Of a stretch of 64,000 nucleotides of DNA, positions 9,044 to 19,359 are shown one piece after another. Both the position numbers and the translations under genes were made by a program. The notes beneath the pieces were generated by a model that ran no database searches, was not told where the DNA came from, and worked only from the letters and a program-made list of their open reading frames with translations. Source of the stretch: Nostoc sp. UHCC 0702. Its GTDB lineage: Bacteria; Cyanobacteriota; Cyanobacteriia; Cyanobacteriales; Nostocaceae. The number at the start of each line of letters is the position of its first letter. Within the stretch, counting starts at the first letter, position 1. The DNA is taken from the NCBI GenBank assembly GCA_017164015.1, contig CP071065.1:3128501-3192500 (forward strand). Direction: 5' to 3'.

Positions 9044-9913
9044 TTATGGCTTGCGAGCAACGATACCATACATTAATGGTAGATTTGGCATATCTTCAGG
9101 TGGAAACCACCGCCGTTCTGAATCTGCACGCATCCGTTCAAAACCCTTGCAACCATTCAAGTAGGGATATTCCTTCAAAACTTCCAAAGTCAGCCCAGCT
9201 TGCAACAATGCTGTGACTATCTCGCCAATACCCCACTGAAACTCGTGAGAACGATAGGGATTGTTAAAATTTTCAATTCCAATTTCATAATCTGATAAAA
9301 TTAACCCCTCATTAGAAATAGCTACATAATCGCTAATACCATCTTCCCAAGTCAGGGGCTTTCCCTGATTAAAATAAGGAAACTTGTGACTCCAATCCCA
9401 ATCAAACATCATCGCCACAGGATGGAATTCCACAAGCACAAAACGCCCGCCTGATTTGAGAATTGCTGCAATTCCTTTTGCCCAAACATTCAAATTAGAT
9501 AGCCAGACAACTGCACCGTAAGAAGAAAAGGCAATATCGAATTTTTGGTTTTGATTGACTGCTTCCTCTAGCCAATCAAACACATCTGCACGATGAAAAG
9601 TAGCGTTGATACCAGATTCATCAGATAATTTTTGGGCAAAGGCTATAGCTTCATCACTAATATCTATACCAGTAACAGTTGCACCGAGTCTTGCCAAACT
9701 CAGAGTATCTTGTCCTGCATTACACTGGAGATGAACCACAGATAAACCACTAATATTTCCTAGTAGTTCCTTTTCTTCTGGAAATAGTGTATTTCCCCCT
9801 TCTCGAAAAAACTTTCCTTGATTGCCCTTATGGCTATTGTGTGCCTTAGTTGCCTCATTCCAAGACAAACGATTTTCTTCGTGAAGTTCTTTTCTCAAAG
9901 GAGCATTACTCAT
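9044..9913 (-). CDS. Class I SAM-dependent methyltransferase
   Basis: A 289-aa Rossmann-fold methyltransferase. Motif I is VVHLQCNAGQDTLSLA, with the acidic ribose-binding residue in GIDISDEAI, and motif post-I/II lies in FDIAFSSYGAVVWL. The N-terminal ENRLSWNEATKAHNSHK segment is typical of small-molecule methyltransferases annotated as class I SAM or Methyltransf_25. The substrate cannot be told from sequence, and no pathway genes adjoin it. The start ATG follows a weak ribosome binding site. Confidence 0.82.
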   Translation of the reverse strand: MSNAPLRKELHEENRLSWNEATKAHNSHKGNQGKFFREGGNTLFPEEKELLGNISGLSVVHLQCNAGQDTLSLARLGATVTGIDISDEAIAFAQKLSDESGINATFHRADVFDWLEEAVNQNQKFDIAFSSYGAVVWLSNLNVWAKGIAAILKSGGRFVLVEFHPVAMMFDWDWSHKFPYFNQGKPLTWEDGISDYVAISNEGLILSDYEIGIENFNNPYRSHEFQWGIGEIVTALLQAGLTLEVLKEYPYLNGCKGFERMRADSERRWFPPEDMPNLPLMYGIVARKP

Positions 9914-9982
9914 GATTTTGTACTCATTCAGTAGTAGGTTGAGTAGAGATAGGAAAAAAGCCCAACCTACTCTTATGAAGAA

Positions 9983-10141
9983 TTACTTTTTAGCTATTAC
10001 CCAAACAGCATGAATAATCCCAGGAATATAACCAAAAAGTGTCAAGACTATATTAATCCAAAAATCCCAACCAAAACCTACTTGTAAAAATACGCCTAGA
10101 GGTGGTAGGAAAATGGCACAAATAATCCGAAGTAAATCCAT
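9983..10141 (-). CDS. YqaE/Pmp3-family small membrane protein
   Basis: A 52-aa protein starting MDLLRIICAIFLPPLGVFLQ and containing GYIPGIIHAVWVI, two hydrophobic helices with the FLPPLGVFL and GYIPGIIHA signatures of the Pmp3/YqaE family (proteolipid membrane potential modulator, UPF0057). The family is linked to salt, cold and membrane-potential stress, with unknown mechanism. The ATG is preceded by an excellent Shine-Dalgarno (GGAGG, 5 nt spacing). Length and motifs match the family closely. Confidence 0.92.
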   Translation of the reverse strand: MDLLRIICAIFLPPLGVFLQVGFGWDFWINIVLTLFGYIPGIIHAVWVIAKK

Positions 10142-10280
10142 TTGACCCTCCTATTAATATCAAACTGAGCAGTTGTTTAGTTGAGTTCTTCGCCACTGCT
10201 CTAGCAGATTTGTATATCTCAACGATAACATCTGCGTCTTGGCTCAACAGTAATCTAGAGATGCGGTAAACCGCACTTGA

Positions 10281-10628
10281 TTAGCCACCACTAATTTTAG
10301 CTTTGTAACCTAGCTTGGTCAAAATTTCCAGAATTTTCTGTTTGTGTTCACCTTGAATTTCAATTTCATTATCTTTGACTGTGCCACCGGTACCGCACTG
10401 GGTTTTTAATTGTTTTAGTAAATCACTCAAGGTTTCTGGTTTGGCTTGAAAACCAGTAATCACCGTCACGGTTTTACCCTTGCGTCCAGCACGGGTTGCT
10501 TGCACTCTCAGATTTTGCTGTTGCGGCGGTAGTTCAGGAATTGGCCTTTCGGTGGCGGCAGAGTTGCCGTTACCAAATTCACGGTAGGCAAAGCGTTTGT
10601 CGGAAGACTTGGAATTGTCAGAAGACAT
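10281..10628 (-). CDS. SUI1/YciH-type translation initiation factor homologue
   Basis: A 115-aa protein with a disordered N-terminus and a C-terminal eIF1/SUI1 fold (about 45-112). It shows GRKGKTVTVITGF and the LKTQCGTGGTVKDNEIEIQG core that marks bacterial YciH proteins. YciH binds the 30S subunit near the P site and may tune initiation fidelity or act in stress; its physiological role in cyanobacteria is not settled. It stands alone, divergent from trpB. Confidence 0.92.
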   Translation of the reverse strand: MSSDNSKSSDKRFAYREFGNGNSAATERPIPELPPQQQNLRVQATRAGRKGKTVTVITGFQAKPETLSDLLKQLKTQCGTGGTVKDNEIEIQGEHKQKILEILTKLGYKAKISGG

Positions 10629-10821
10629 AAAATATTTATTAAGAAAAAACCAAAGGCAGTAATGAGTTGTATATACCTATTGTGCCTGGAAATTGTTAAT
10701 CTAGGGCTTGTTGCTCAACAAATACCATAGGCAAAATGCCCTCATATCAGTAAGACATCGTATCCCATGTGCTTAAGACTTTCTATAATAATTAAGTTCT
10801 TCCCTTCATTGAAATTTGCCC

Positions 10822-12063
10822 GTGACTACCACTCCCCTTTCTTCAAGTTCTCCATCAACTGCTCAAGTTCCCGATATCCAAGGGCGCTTTGGACGCTTTG
10901 GCGGTAAGTACGTCCCAGAAACGCTAATGCCTGCTCTTGCTGAACTAGAAACAGCTTATCAGCAATACCGCAATGACTCTGATTTTCAAACAGAATTACA
11001 ACAGTTGCTGCGGGACTATGTAGGACGTGCGACACCGTTGTATTTTGCGGAACGTCTGACTGCTAATTATGCCAAACCAGATGGTACAGGGGCGCAAATT
11101 TACTTAAAGCGTGAAGATTTAAATCATACTGGCGCTCATAAAATCAATAATGCCCTAGGTCAGGTATTGTTAGCCAAGCGCATGGGTAAGCAGCGAATTA
11201 TTGCTGAAACTGGTGCCGGACAACATGGAGTAGCAACAGCAACAGTTTGCGCTCGTTTTGGGCTGGAATGCATAATTTACATGGGCGTTCACGACATGGA
11301 ACGCCAAGCCCTGAATGTGTTCAGAATGCAGCTGATGGGCGCAGAAGTACGTCCGGTGGCGGCGGGAACGGGAACTCTCAAAGATGCGACTTCTGAAGCA
11401 ATTCGAGATTGGGTAACGAATGTGGAAACAACGCACTACATTCTCGGTTCGGTAGCAGGGCCTCATCCTTATCCAATGATGGTGCGTGATTTTCATGCGG
11501 TCATAGGGCAAGAAACTCGCGCCCAAGCTCTAGAAAAGTGGGGCGGGTTGCCTGATATTCTCATGGCTTGTGTGGGTGGTGGTTCCAATGCAATGGGGCT
11601 TTTCTACGAGTTTGTCAATGAAGCATCTGTGCGGTTAATTGGAGTTGAAGCAGCAGGAGAAGGTGTTAATACAACAAAACACGCTGCAACCTTGACAAAA
11701 GGACAAATTGGTGTATTGCATGGAGCCATGAGCTATCTGCTACAAGATGAAGATGGACAAATAATTGAGGCACACTCGATTAGTGCAGGGTTAGATTATC
11801 CCGGTGTGGGGCCAGAACATAGCTATTTGAAGGATATTGGACGCGCTGAATACTACAGTGTGACGGATGAAGAGGCTTTAGCGGCGTTCCAGCGACTTTC
11901 CCGATTGGAAGGAATTATACCAGCATTGGAAACAGCCCATGCGATCGCCTACCTGGAAACTTTATGTCCACAACTGAGCGGCAGTCCTCGGATTGTGATT
12001 AACTGTTCTGGACGCGGTGATAAAGATGTCCAAACAGTAGCCAAGTTTTTAGCTCCTGCCTAG
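10822..12063 (+). CDS. trpB: Tryptophan synthase beta chain
   Basis: PLP enzyme that condenses indole and L-serine to L-tryptophan. From the chosen start the protein is 413 aa. The core begins with [21 protein letters not shown], the PLP lysine lies in [13 protein letters not shown] (about K107), the phosphate-binding loop is [10 protein letters not shown], and [10 protein letters not shown] is at the C-terminus. The GTG at 10822 is preferred over the in-frame TTG two codons upstream. trpA is not adjacent; dispersed trp genes are normal in cyanobacteria. lpxD follows on the same strand after about 115 bp. Confidence 0.95.
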   Translation: MTTTPLSSSSPSTAQVPDIQGRFGRFGGKYVPETLMPALAELETAYQQYRNDSDFQTELQQLLRDYVGRATPLYFAERLTANYAKPDGTGAQIYLKREDLNHTGAHKINNALGQVLLAKRMGKQRIIAETGAGQHGVATATVCARFGLECIIYMGVHDMERQALNVFRMQLMGAEVRPVAAGTGTLKDATSEAIRDWVTNVETTHYILGSVAGPHPYPMMVRDFHAVIGQETRAQALEKWGGLPDILMACVGGGSNAMGLFYEFVNEASVRLIGVEAAGEGVNTTKHAATLTKGQIGVLHGAMSYLLQDEDGQIIEAHSISAGLDYPGVGPEHSYLKDIGRAEYYSVTDEEALAAFQRLSRLEGIIPALETAHAIAYLETLCPQLSGSPRIVINCSGRGDKDVQTVAKFLAPA

Positions 12064-12078
12064 TACCGCAAGGCGGAA

Positions 12079-12107
12079 GTCAAAAGTCAAAAGTCAAAAG
12101 TCAAAAG
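12079..12107. repeat. GTCAAAA heptamer tandem repeat
   Basis: About four copies of the heptamer GTCAAAA lie in the trpB-lpxD gap. STRR-type. Confidence 0.75.
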
Positions 12108-12180
12108 GCTTTAATTTTGGGCTTTCTGGCTGTTTTTAATGGTAAGTTTATTTCCGCCGACCTGTACTAGTTGTGCCAAT

Positions 12181-13227
12181 ATGAAATTCAGTGAAATAGT
12201 TAGTAACTTTGATAACTTTGCCACAGAGAATAGTCTCACAGCTAACCAAGACCAAGACCCAGAAATTATAGGGGTGGCTGCCATTGATGAAGCTACAAGT
12301 GGAACTATTACTTACGTAGAAGGCGAAAAATTTGCATCTGGTGTGGGCAAAACAAATGCTAGTGCCTTAATTTTGCCCCAAGACAAAATATTACAGCTAC
12401 AAGCACAAGAACGCGGTATTGCTTGGGTAGCTACACCAGATCCGAAACTATTATTCGCCAAAGCTATCCGCCTGTTTTACCAACCATACCGTCCCACTCC
12501 AGAAATTCATCCCACTGCTGTGATTCACCCTACGGCAAAAATTGGTAGTGATGTTTACATTGGCCCCCATGTGGTGATTCAGGAAAAAGCGGAAATAGGC
12601 GATGGTGCAATTATTCATCCCAACGTAGTTATTTATCCAGAGGTGAAAATAGGCGATCGCACTACCTTACATGCCAACTGTACCATTCACGAACGTAGCC
12701 AAATCGGTGCATACTGTATGATTCATAGTGGTACCGTTATCGGTGCAGAAGGGTTTGGGTTTGTGCCTACCCGTACAGGTTGGTTCAAAGTCGAACAATC
12801 TGGTTATACCGTGATCGAAGATGGCGTAGAAATTGGCTGCAACAGTGCCGTTGACCGCCCAGCTGTTGGTGAAACACGTATAGGGCGCAACACAATAATT
12901 GACAACTTAGTACAAATAGGTCACGGTAGCCAAATAGGTGCGGGTTGTGCTATTGCAGGTCAGGTTGGCATGGCAGGAGGGGTAAAAGTGGGTAATCGCG
13001 TCATCTTAGCGGGACAGACAGGAATAGCCAATCAAGTCAAAATTGGCGATGGGGCGATTGCATCTGCTCAAACTGGAATTCATAACGATGTTGCACCAGG
13101 AGAAATTGTCTCCGGAACGCCAGCAGTACCCCACAAAATATATCTCAAGGCATCTGCTATTTATAAGCGCCTGCCAGAAATATATCAATCCCTCAAGCAA
13201 TTGCAACGTCAACTAGGGCAGAAGTGA
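12181..13227 (+). CDS. lpxD: UDP-3-O-acylglucosamine N-acyltransferase
   Basis: Third step of lipid A synthesis. A short N-terminal uridine-binding domain (to about residue 105) is followed by a left-handed beta-helix of hexapeptide repeats (IHPTAVIHPTAKIGSDVYIG onward). The catalytic His lies in NLVQIGHGSQIG, and a C-terminal helical extension follows (KRLPEIYQSLKQLQRQLG). The protein is 348 aa from this ATG. The frame is open 14 codons upstream, but MKFSEIVSNF is the normal N-terminus. Other lpx genes are not adjacent. Confidence 0.93.
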   Translation: MKFSEIVSNFDNFATENSLTANQDQDPEIIGVAAIDEATSGTITYVEGEKFASGVGKTNASALILPQDKILQLQAQERGIAWVATPDPKLLFAKAIRLFYQPYRPTPEIHPTAVIHPTAKIGSDVYIGPHVVIQEKAEIGDGAIIHPNVVIYPEVKIGDRTTLHANCTIHERSQIGAYCMIHSGTVIGAEGFGFVPTRTGWFKVEQSGYTVIEDGVEIGCNSAVDRPAVGETRIGRNTIIDNLVQIGHGSQIGAGCAIAGQVGMAGGVKVGNRVILAGQTGIANQVKIGDGAIASAQTGIHNDVAPGEIVSGTPAVPHKIYLKASAIYKRLPEIYQSLKQLQRQLGQK

Positions 13228-13312
13228 GCAGGGGAGCAGGGGGGATGGGGAGATGAGGGGGATGAGGGAGATGAGGGGATGGGGGGATGAGGGGGAGAAT
13301 AACTCAACTAAT

Positions 13313-13546
13313 GCCCAATTCCCAATTACCAATTACCAATTCCCAATTCCCAATTCCCAATTCCCAATTCCCAATTCCCAATTCCCAATTCCCAATTACC
13401 AATTACCAATTCCCAATTCCCAATTCCCAATTCCCAATTACCAATTCCCAATTCCCAATTCCCAATTCCCAATTCCCAATTCCCAATTACCAATTCCCAA
13501 TTCCCAATTCCCAATTCCCAATTACCAATTCCCAATTCCCAACTTT
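13313..13546. repeat. Long STRR array of CCCAATT/CCAATTA heptamers
   Basis: More than 30 near-perfect heptamers (mostly CCCAATT, some CCAATTA) in one block. Short tandemly repeated repetitive sequences of seven bases are typical of heterocystous cyanobacteria. Because the unit is 7 bp the array stays open in several frames, giving false proteins such as repeated NSQFPIP. The left part abuts lpxD through a GATGAGGG-type degenerate repeat; the right end runs into the 3' end of the HdrB-like gene. Confidence 0.95.
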
Positions 13547-14460
13547 TCTAACACTGGCTTTGTGGAAACTATGTGGCGTTCTAAACCCAGTTCTTTGGGG
13601 CTAACTCCTAGTGCCAAAGCAATTAGCTGCGGTAGGTGCAGCACTGGCAAACCTAGCTGTTGTCCGATGACTTTTTCCACTTCTGGCTGGCGAGAATCTA
13701 AATTCAGATGGCACAAAGGACAGGGCGTAACTAAACAATCAGCACCTGCTGCCAAGGCTTCTTGAATATGCATCCCCGCCATCTTGAAAGATTGGGTCGT
13801 GGCGTAGCTAGCAAGGGGCCAACCGCAGCATTGGGTACGACCACGGTAATAAACTGGTGTTGCACCCACTGCACGAAACACATTTTCCATCGCTTCTGGC
13901 TGGAAAGGGTCATCGTAGGGCATGGACTTTTGAGCGCGCAGAAGATAGCAGCCATAAAAAGCTGCACATTTTAATCCAGCTAACTGACGCGTCACACGTT
14001 TGGTAATTTCTTCTAAACCATAATCTGTGACTAGGGCATAGAGGAGATGTTTAACTTCGGTACTGCCACGATAAGGGGAACAACCTTCTTTGGAAAGCAA
14101 GCCATTTACCTGCTCAACGTAACTAGGACTACTTGTCTGACATTCTTTGAGGCGTTCGTTGACATGACCGATTACACCCTGACAAGTGCTGCAATGGGTA
14201 AGTAGGGGTAAATTTAATTCTTCTGCTAAAGCAATATTTCTGGCATTGACAGTATCTTCCAACAATTGGGAATCTTCTTTAAAAGTACCAGAACCACAGC
14301 AAGCAGCTTTTTTCAGTTCAATGAGTTGAATGCCTAATGCTTGGGTGAGGGCTTGAGTTGACTGGTAAAGTTCCCGGCAAGCACCTTGAGCAACACAGCC
14401 AGGAAAGTAAGCGTATTTTAGTGCGTGAGATATCATAGGATTATAGTTGGGTGAGGACAA
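13522..14460 (-). CDS. HdrB-like protein with two CCG cysteine domains
   Basis: A homologue of heterodisulfide reductase subunit B. Two CCG domains are seen: PGC...[11 protein letters not shown]...HCSTC near the N-terminus and FYGC...[10 protein letters not shown]...TPCPLCH in the C-terminal half. In methanogens such domains bind non-cubane 4Fe-4S clusters; in cyanobacteria the partner and reaction are uncertain, probably a thiol/disulfide electron-transfer step. The first possible start is TTG at 14460 (preceded by a G-run); an ATG at 14436 giving [14 protein letters not shown] is also plausible. The last residues (LGIGNW and stop) are encoded inside the heptamer array. Confidence 0.85.
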   Translation of the reverse strand: MSSPNYNPMISHALKYAYFPGCVAQGACRELYQSTQALTQALGIQLIELKKAACCGSGTFKEDSQLLEDTVNARNIALAEELNLPLLTHCSTCQGVIGHVNERLKECQTSSPSYVEQVNGLLSKEGCSPYRGSTEVKHLLYALVTDYGLEEITKRVTRQLAGLKCAAFYGCYLLRAQKSMPYDDPFQPEAMENVFRAVGATPVYYRGRTQCCGWPLASYATTQSFKMAGMHIQEALAAGADCLVTPCPLCHLNLDSRQPEVEKVIGQQLGLPVLHLPQLIALALGVSPKELGLERHIVSTKPVLEKLGIGNW

Positions 14461-14888
14461 TTCCCCCCCCTGATAATAACTGTTTTATCATCCCTGCCAG
14501 GTGAAACTGACAAGGCAATATATTTTTGACTTGGACATTCGTGCAAAAATTTAGTAAGAAGTAAGGATTGGTATATAAAAGCATTTACACACTAGTATGC
14601 GATCGCACTACGAGTTCTATTGTCCAATTTTGTTTCTCCCAAGCTGGGATGTGGCATTTTCTTGTGGAAAATTGCTAGGCAAAATATGAACCATTGCGTG
14701 GCGTGTCCCTACTACTCAACTGCTTTGGAAGTAGTTGTCCTGTTACTGATAGTAACCTCAAAGAGGTTTTTTCAAGGAAAACCCTTTGCCAGTATACGGG
14801 CGATCGCGCTTTCCGATAAGATGTATATGCTCAAAACCATGTCGCCCATCAAAAGCGGATAATAGGAACTGGTCAAGGACTTTTATCT
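14461..14888. other. acpP upstream region with a terminator-like hairpin
   Basis: No convincing gene. A small hairpin with arms AACCTC/GAGGTT, an AAA loop and a T-run lies at 14754-14772, about 115 bp before acpP, and an ACTACT/AGTAGT stem precedes it. This could be an attenuator in a long acpP leader or the terminator of an unseen short transcript. No -10/-35 was assigned. Confidence 0.4.
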
Positions 14889-15140
14889 ATGAGTCAAACG
14901 GAAATTTTTCAAAAGGTCAAGAAGATTGTCGCAGATCAACTAAGTGTTGAGGCTGAAACCATCACACCACAGTCTAATTTTGCCAACGATTTAGGAGCAG
15001 ATTCTCTAGATACTGTTGAACTAGTAATGGCATTGGAAGAAGAATTTGATATCGAAATTCCTGATGAATCCGCTGAAAAAATTACAACGGTTCAAGAAGC
15101 AGTGGATTTCATCAATGACAAAGTTGCCACATCAGCTTAA
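14889..15140 (+). CDS. acpP: Acyl carrier protein
   Basis: An 83-aa type II fatty-acid-synthesis carrier protein. The 4'-phosphopantetheine serine sits in [19 protein letters not shown], followed by the usual acidic helix II/III and a C-terminal VDFINDK segment. Length and charge are typical. fabF follows on the same strand after a 240-bp repeat-filled gap, the conserved acpP-fabF order. Confidence 0.98.
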   Translation: MSQTEIFQKVKKIVADQLSVEAETITPQSNFANDLGADSLDTVELVMALEEEFDIEIPDESAEKITTVQEAVDFINDKVATSA

Positions 15141-15146
15141 AAAGTG

Positions 15147-15344
15147 ATTGGGGATTAGGGATTAGGGATTGGGGACTGGTGATTAGGGACTGGTGATTGG
15201 GGACTGGTGATTGGAAATTAGGGATTGGGGTAAGATGCAAATTGATAATTATATTTCTATCTCTTTCCCAGTCCCCAGTACCCAGTCCCCAGTACCCAGT
15301 ACCCAGTACCCAGTCCCCAGTACCCAGTCCCCAATCCCCAGTAA
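15147..15344. repeat. STRR arrays between acpP and fabF
   Basis: Two facing arrays: GGGATTA/GGGACTG-type heptamers on the left and CCCCAGT/ACCCAGT heptamers on the right. They are roughly inverted copies, so an RNA crossing the region could fold into a long imperfect hairpin between the acpP and fabF coding regions. Confidence 0.85.
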
Positions 15345-15382
15345 CACCTTTACGCAGCTTTCTCGCCACCTTTAACTGAGTC

Positions 15383-16633
15383 ATGACAGATTATATACGT
15401 AAACGCGTTGTTGTAACGGGTGTGGGCGCGATTACACCTATAGGCAACACATCAGCGGAATATTGGGAAGGATTGTTGAGTGGACGCAATGGCATTGATT
15501 ACATCACCTTGTTTGATGCGTCAAGCCATGATTGCCGCATTGCTGGTGAGGTGAAAAACTTCGATCCACATGTTTATATGGAGCGCAAAGAAGCCAAGCG
15601 CATGGATCGATTTTCTCAATTTGGGGTTGCGGCTGCAAAACAGGCCCTGTCGGATGCGAATTTAGTCATCAATGAACTGAACGCAGAACAAATTGGGGTG
15701 ATGATTGGTTCTGGTATTGGCGGTTTAAAGGTTTTGGAAGACCAACAAACAATCTACCTCAACCGTGGCCCCGATCGCTGTAGCCCATTCATGATTCCCA
15801 TGATGATCGCCAATATGGCGGCTGGATTAACGGCAATTCACCTCGGTGCTAAAGGGCCAAATTCCTGTACCGTCACAGCTTGTGCGGCTGGTTCCAACGC
15901 CGTAGGGGACGCTTTTCGCCTGATTCAAGGCGGCTATGCCCAAGCGATGATTTGTGGAGGAACAGAGGCAGCAATTACACCCTTGGGTGTGGCTGGTTTT
16001 GCTGCTTGTAAAGCACTTTCTTTTCGCAATGACGACCCGGCTCATGCTTGCCGTCCCTTTGACCGCGATCGCGATGGATTTGTCATGGGTGAAGGGGCGG
16101 GAATTTTGGTTTTAGAAGAATTGCAACATGCCCTGAGTCGTGGCGCTCGTATTTATGCGGAACTCGTCGGCTATGGTATGACCTGTGACGCTTATCATAT
16201 CACTTCCCCAGTACCAGGTGGCCAAGGAGCCGCCAGAGCCATACAATTGGCACTCAAAGACGCAGAACTAACCCCCGAACAAGTCAGCTACATCAATGCT
16301 CACGGCACTAGTACCCCAGCTAATGATTCGACTGAAACCGCAGCGATGAAAAAAGCTTTGGGCGAACAAGCTTATAAAATAGCTGTTAGTTCCACCAAAT
16401 CGATGACAGGTCATCTTTTAGGTGGTTCTGGAGGTATTGAAGCAGTGGCCACAGTACTAGCGATCGCTAATGACAAAATTCCACCAACAATTAATTTAGA
16501 AAATCCCGATCCAGAGTGTGACCTCGATTACGTTGCTCACTCTAGCCGCGCTCAAAAAGTCGAAGTGGCATTATCCAACTCCTTTGGTTTTGGTGGTCAT
16601 AATGTCACACTAGCCTTTAAGAAGTATCCTTAA
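15383..16633 (+). CDS. fabF: 3-oxoacyl-[acyl-carrier-protein] synthase II
   Basis: Elongating condensing enzyme of fatty-acid synthesis, 416 aa. The catalytic Cys is in VTACAAGSNAVG (about C167), the two active-site His are in NAHGTSTPANDSTE and KSMTGHLLGGSGG, and the C-terminal SNSFGFGGHN motif is present. The N-terminus KRVVVTGVGAITPIG is canonical. It lies downstream of acpP in the same direction. Confidence 0.97.
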   Translation: MTDYIRKRVVVTGVGAITPIGNTSAEYWEGLLSGRNGIDYITLFDASSHDCRIAGEVKNFDPHVYMERKEAKRMDRFSQFGVAAAKQALSDANLVINELNAEQIGVMIGSGIGGLKVLEDQQTIYLNRGPDRCSPFMIPMMIANMAAGLTAIHLGAKGPNSCTVTACAAGSNAVGDAFRLIQGGYAQAMICGGTEAAITPLGVAGFAACKALSFRNDDPAHACRPFDRDRDGFVMGEGAGILVLEELQHALSRGARIYAELVGYGMTCDAYHITSPVPGGQGAARAIQLALKDAELTPEQVSYINAHGTSTPANDSTETAAMKKALGEQAYKIAVSSTKSMTGHLLGGSGGIEAVATVLAIANDKIPPTINLENPDPECDLDYVAHSSRAQKVEVALSNSFGFGGHNVTLAFKKYP

Positions 16634-17231
16634 AATCCCTAAGACTAAAGAAGTCATCAAGAGTAAAGGATGTAGACACCCTTCGGGCGGTTTCTCTTAC
16701 TGTTCAAGCAGAAACCGTACTCCTTCGGAGAACCCGGAGGGTAGGGTAAGATGAAAATAAACTTGTTTGTAGATGTTTTGCCTACAAGTAGCGTGAAAAA
16801 ACTCAATTTTCCCAATATTCAAGTTTCATTCCTTTGTGGGTAAAGTAACTTGATACTTCATATTTCATACTTCATCAGGCTTCAGTCGGCCCAAAAGTAT
16901 CATAGATATCATTCCCATCTGAATTGAGCGTTCAGCGTGACCAATTTATCAGCTTGATTTATCACGCAAAACTCAGAAGATCCCGCTTGTAGATCAACAA
17001 TCTGGAATGGGATGATGAAGATACTGCGGGGAAATTTCAATCAGCGGTCAGTTATTCAGTAATCAGGCTGATGGCGGAGGATCAAACCTGCAAGTGGTGC
17101 GAACCACCGATTTTTTGGGGACTTTAACCCAATGAATCAAACCGATAACTGTTAACTGTCAACTGTCAAAAACAACCCTGGCAAAAGAGAAGCTTAGAGA
17201 GTGCTAACCCGTCGTTAAAAACAATCTTATT
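16634..17231. other. fabF-tkt intergenic region
   Basis: About 600 bp without a gene. It contains small hairpins (a GGTTTCT/AGAAACC stem near 16690, CTCCTTCGGAG near 16721) of the dispersed palindrome type, an AACTGTTAACTGTC-like degenerate repeat near 17150, and presumably the transketolase promoter. Nothing else is recognised. Confidence 0.5.
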
Positions 17232-19244
17232 ATGGCTGTTGCAACCCAATCCCTCGAAGAACTTTCCATTAACTCGATCCGCTTCTTGGCCATTGACGCC
17301 GTAGAAAAGGCAAAATCGGGACACCCAGGGCTGCCGATGGGCGCGGCTCCCATGGCTTTTGTACTATGGGATCGCTTTTTACGGTTTAATCCCAAAAATC
17401 CCAAGTGGTTTAACCGCGATCGCTTTGTCCTGTCTGCCGGACATGGTTCGATGTTGCAGTATGCCCTGCTCTACCTGTATGGTTACGACAGCGTAACCAT
17501 TGAGGACATTAAGCTATTCCGTCAGTGGGAATCTAAAACCCCCGGACACCCCGAAAACTTCATGACCGCCGGCGTGGAAGTCACCACTGGGCCATTGGGA
17601 CAAGGAATTGCCAATGGAGTCGGTTTGGCGATCGCTGAAGCACACCTTGCCGCTAAATACAACAAACCCGATGCTCAGCTAGTTGACCACTACACCTACG
17701 TAATTTTAGGTGATGGTTGCAACATGGAAGGAATTTCTGGTGAAGCTGCTTCTTTTGCAGGGCACTTGGGATTAGGCAAACTCATCGCTCTGTACGATGA
17801 TAACCACATCTCCATCGACGGTTCTACAGATGTAGCATTCACCGAAGATGTTGCCAAGCGCTTTGAAGCATACGGTTGGCACGTTCAACACGTCGAGGAC
17901 GGCAACACCGACCTAGAAGCAATTGGCAAAGCCATTGAAGCAGCTAAAGCTGTCACCGATAAGCCTTCTTTCATCAAGGTGACAACCACTATCGGTTATG
18001 GTTCACCCAACAAAGCAAACACCGCTGGGGTTCACGGTGCAGCTTTGGGAACAGATGAAGTAGCGTTGACTCGCCAAAATTTGGGTTGGGAATACGAACC
18101 TTTCGTAGTACCACAAGATGTTCTCAACCACACCGGAAAAGCAGTAGAACGCGGTGCAGGTTACGAAGCTGACTGGAACAAAACCTACGCTGACTACAAA
18201 GCTAAGTATCCCCAAGAAGCAGCGGAATTTGAACGCTACATTAGCGGCAAACTACCTGATGGTTGGGATAAAGTGCTGCCGACCTACACCCCCGAAGACA
18301 AAGCATTACCCACCCGCAAGCACTCAGAAACTAACCTGAACAAATTGGCGGCAGTTTTACCTGAGTTAATTGGTGGTTCGGCTGACTTAACCCACTCCAA
18401 CTTGACCGAACTCAAGGGTAAGGGCGACTTCCAAAAAGGACAATACCAAAATCCCAACATTCACTTTGGTGTGCGGGAACATGGTATGGGCGCAATTTGT
18501 AATGGTATCGCGCTGCATAGTTCGGGATTAATTCCCTACGGTGCTACCTTCTTGATCTTCACAGATTACATGCGGGCTGCCATCCGCTTATCTGCGCTGT
18601 CTCAAGCTGGGGTGATTTGGGTAATGACCCATGACTCCATTGGCCAAGGTGAAGACGGCCCAACCCACCAACCCATAGAAACACTGGCTTCCCTACGTGC
18701 CATTCCTAACCTAACGGTGATTCGCCCCGCAGACGGTAATGAAAGTTCTGGTGCTTACAAAGTAGCCATTGAAAGAGCAAAAGGAAACGCTCCTACTTTG
18801 TTGGCATTCAGCCGTCAAAATGTCCCCAACTTGGCAGGTACTTCCATTGAAGGTGTGACCAAGGGTGGTTACACAGTGGTGGATTCCGATGGTACACCAG
18901 AGCTGATCATCATTGGCACTGGCTCAGAATTGAGCCTCGCCGTCACCGCAGCCGAGAAACTCACAGCTGAAGGTAAGAAAGTCCGTGTTGTTTCCCTACC
19001 TGCGTGGGATTTATTTGAAGCACAGGATGCAGCTTATAAAGAGTCTGTATTGCCGAAAGCTGTTACCAAACGCTTGGCTGTAGAAGCTGCTTCTAGTTTC
19101 GGCTGGCACAAGTATGTAGGTACTGAAGGCGACGTTGTTAGTATTGATCGCTTTGGTGCTTCCGCGCCAGGTGGTGTTTGTTTGGAGAAGTTTGGCTTTA
19201 GCGTTGACAATGTGTTAGCTAAGGCTAAGAAATTGTTGGGTTAA
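17232..19244 (+). CDS. tkt: Transketolase
   Basis: TPP-dependent enzyme of the Calvin-Benson and pentose phosphate cycles, 670 aa. Seen: the N-terminal [21 protein letters not shown], the TPP-binding [21 protein letters not shown] segment, the transketolase motif around [20 protein letters not shown], and a C-terminal domain ending [16 protein letters not shown]. Length and motif order match the bacterial/plastid enzyme. A strong intrinsic terminator follows. Confidence 0.97.
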   Translation: MAVATQSLEELSINSIRFLAIDAVEKAKSGHPGLPMGAAPMAFVLWDRFLRFNPKNPKWFNRDRFVLSAGHGSMLQYALLYLYGYDSVTIEDIKLFRQWESKTPGHPENFMTAGVEVTTGPLGQGIANGVGLAIAEAHLAAKYNKPDAQLVDHYTYVILGDGCNMEGISGEAASFAGHLGLGKLIALYDDNHISIDGSTDVAFTEDVAKRFEAYGWHVQHVEDGNTDLEAIGKAIEAAKAVTDKPSFIKVTTTIGYGSPNKANTAGVHGAALGTDEVALTRQNLGWEYEPFVVPQDVLNHTGKAVERGAGYEADWNKTYADYKAKYPQEAAEFERYISGKLPDGWDKVLPTYTPEDKALPTRKHSETNLNKLAAVLPELIGGSADLTHSNLTELKGKGDFQKGQYQNPNIHFGVREHGMGAICNGIALHSSGLIPYGATFLIFTDYMRAAIRLSALSQAGVIWVMTHDSIGQGEDGPTHQPIETLASLRAIPNLTVIRPADGNESSGAYKVAIERAKGNAPTLLAFSRQNVPNLAGTSIEGVTKGGYTVVDSDGTPELIIIGTGSELSLAVTAAEKLTAEGKKVRVVSLPAWDLFEAQDAAYKESVLPKAVTKRLAVEAASSFGWHKYVGTEGDVVSIDRFGASAPGGVCLEKFGFSVDNVLAKAKKLLG

Positions 19245-19274
19245 TTAGCAACAGAATATTCTCTTAATTTTGAG

Positions 19275-19302
19275 GGGTGGGCATCTTGCCCGCCCTTTTT
19301 TT
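19275..19302 (+). terminator. Intrinsic terminator of tkt
   Basis: Stem GGGTGGGCA / TGCCCGCCC (one G-T pair) with a TCT loop, followed directly by a run of seven or more T. It lies 30 bp after the tkt stop codon. Confidence 0.9.
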
Positions 19303-19359
19303 ATTGCAGAAGGGGATTGTTTATAATTGGGGTAACTAGTTGATAAATGAGGGGGAGTT

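Noticed and set aside
8754..9164. 136-aa plus-strand frame
   Set aside because: It runs across dispersed palindromes and then antisense through the methyltransferase gene.
13313..13546. Possible CRISPR array
   Set aside because: The unit is 7 bp and continuous, with no spacers; it is an STRR array. No CRISPR-like repeat-spacer pattern or cas gene is in the window.
13253..13604. Overlapping open frames encoding repeated NSQFPIP-like or GNWELGI-like peptides
   Set aside because: They are products of the 7-bp STRR array, which is open in several frames on both strands; there is no ribosome binding site or protein character.
14620..14862. 80-aa frame upstream of acpP
   Set aside because: No start signal and it overlaps the leader hairpins; more likely untranslated leader.
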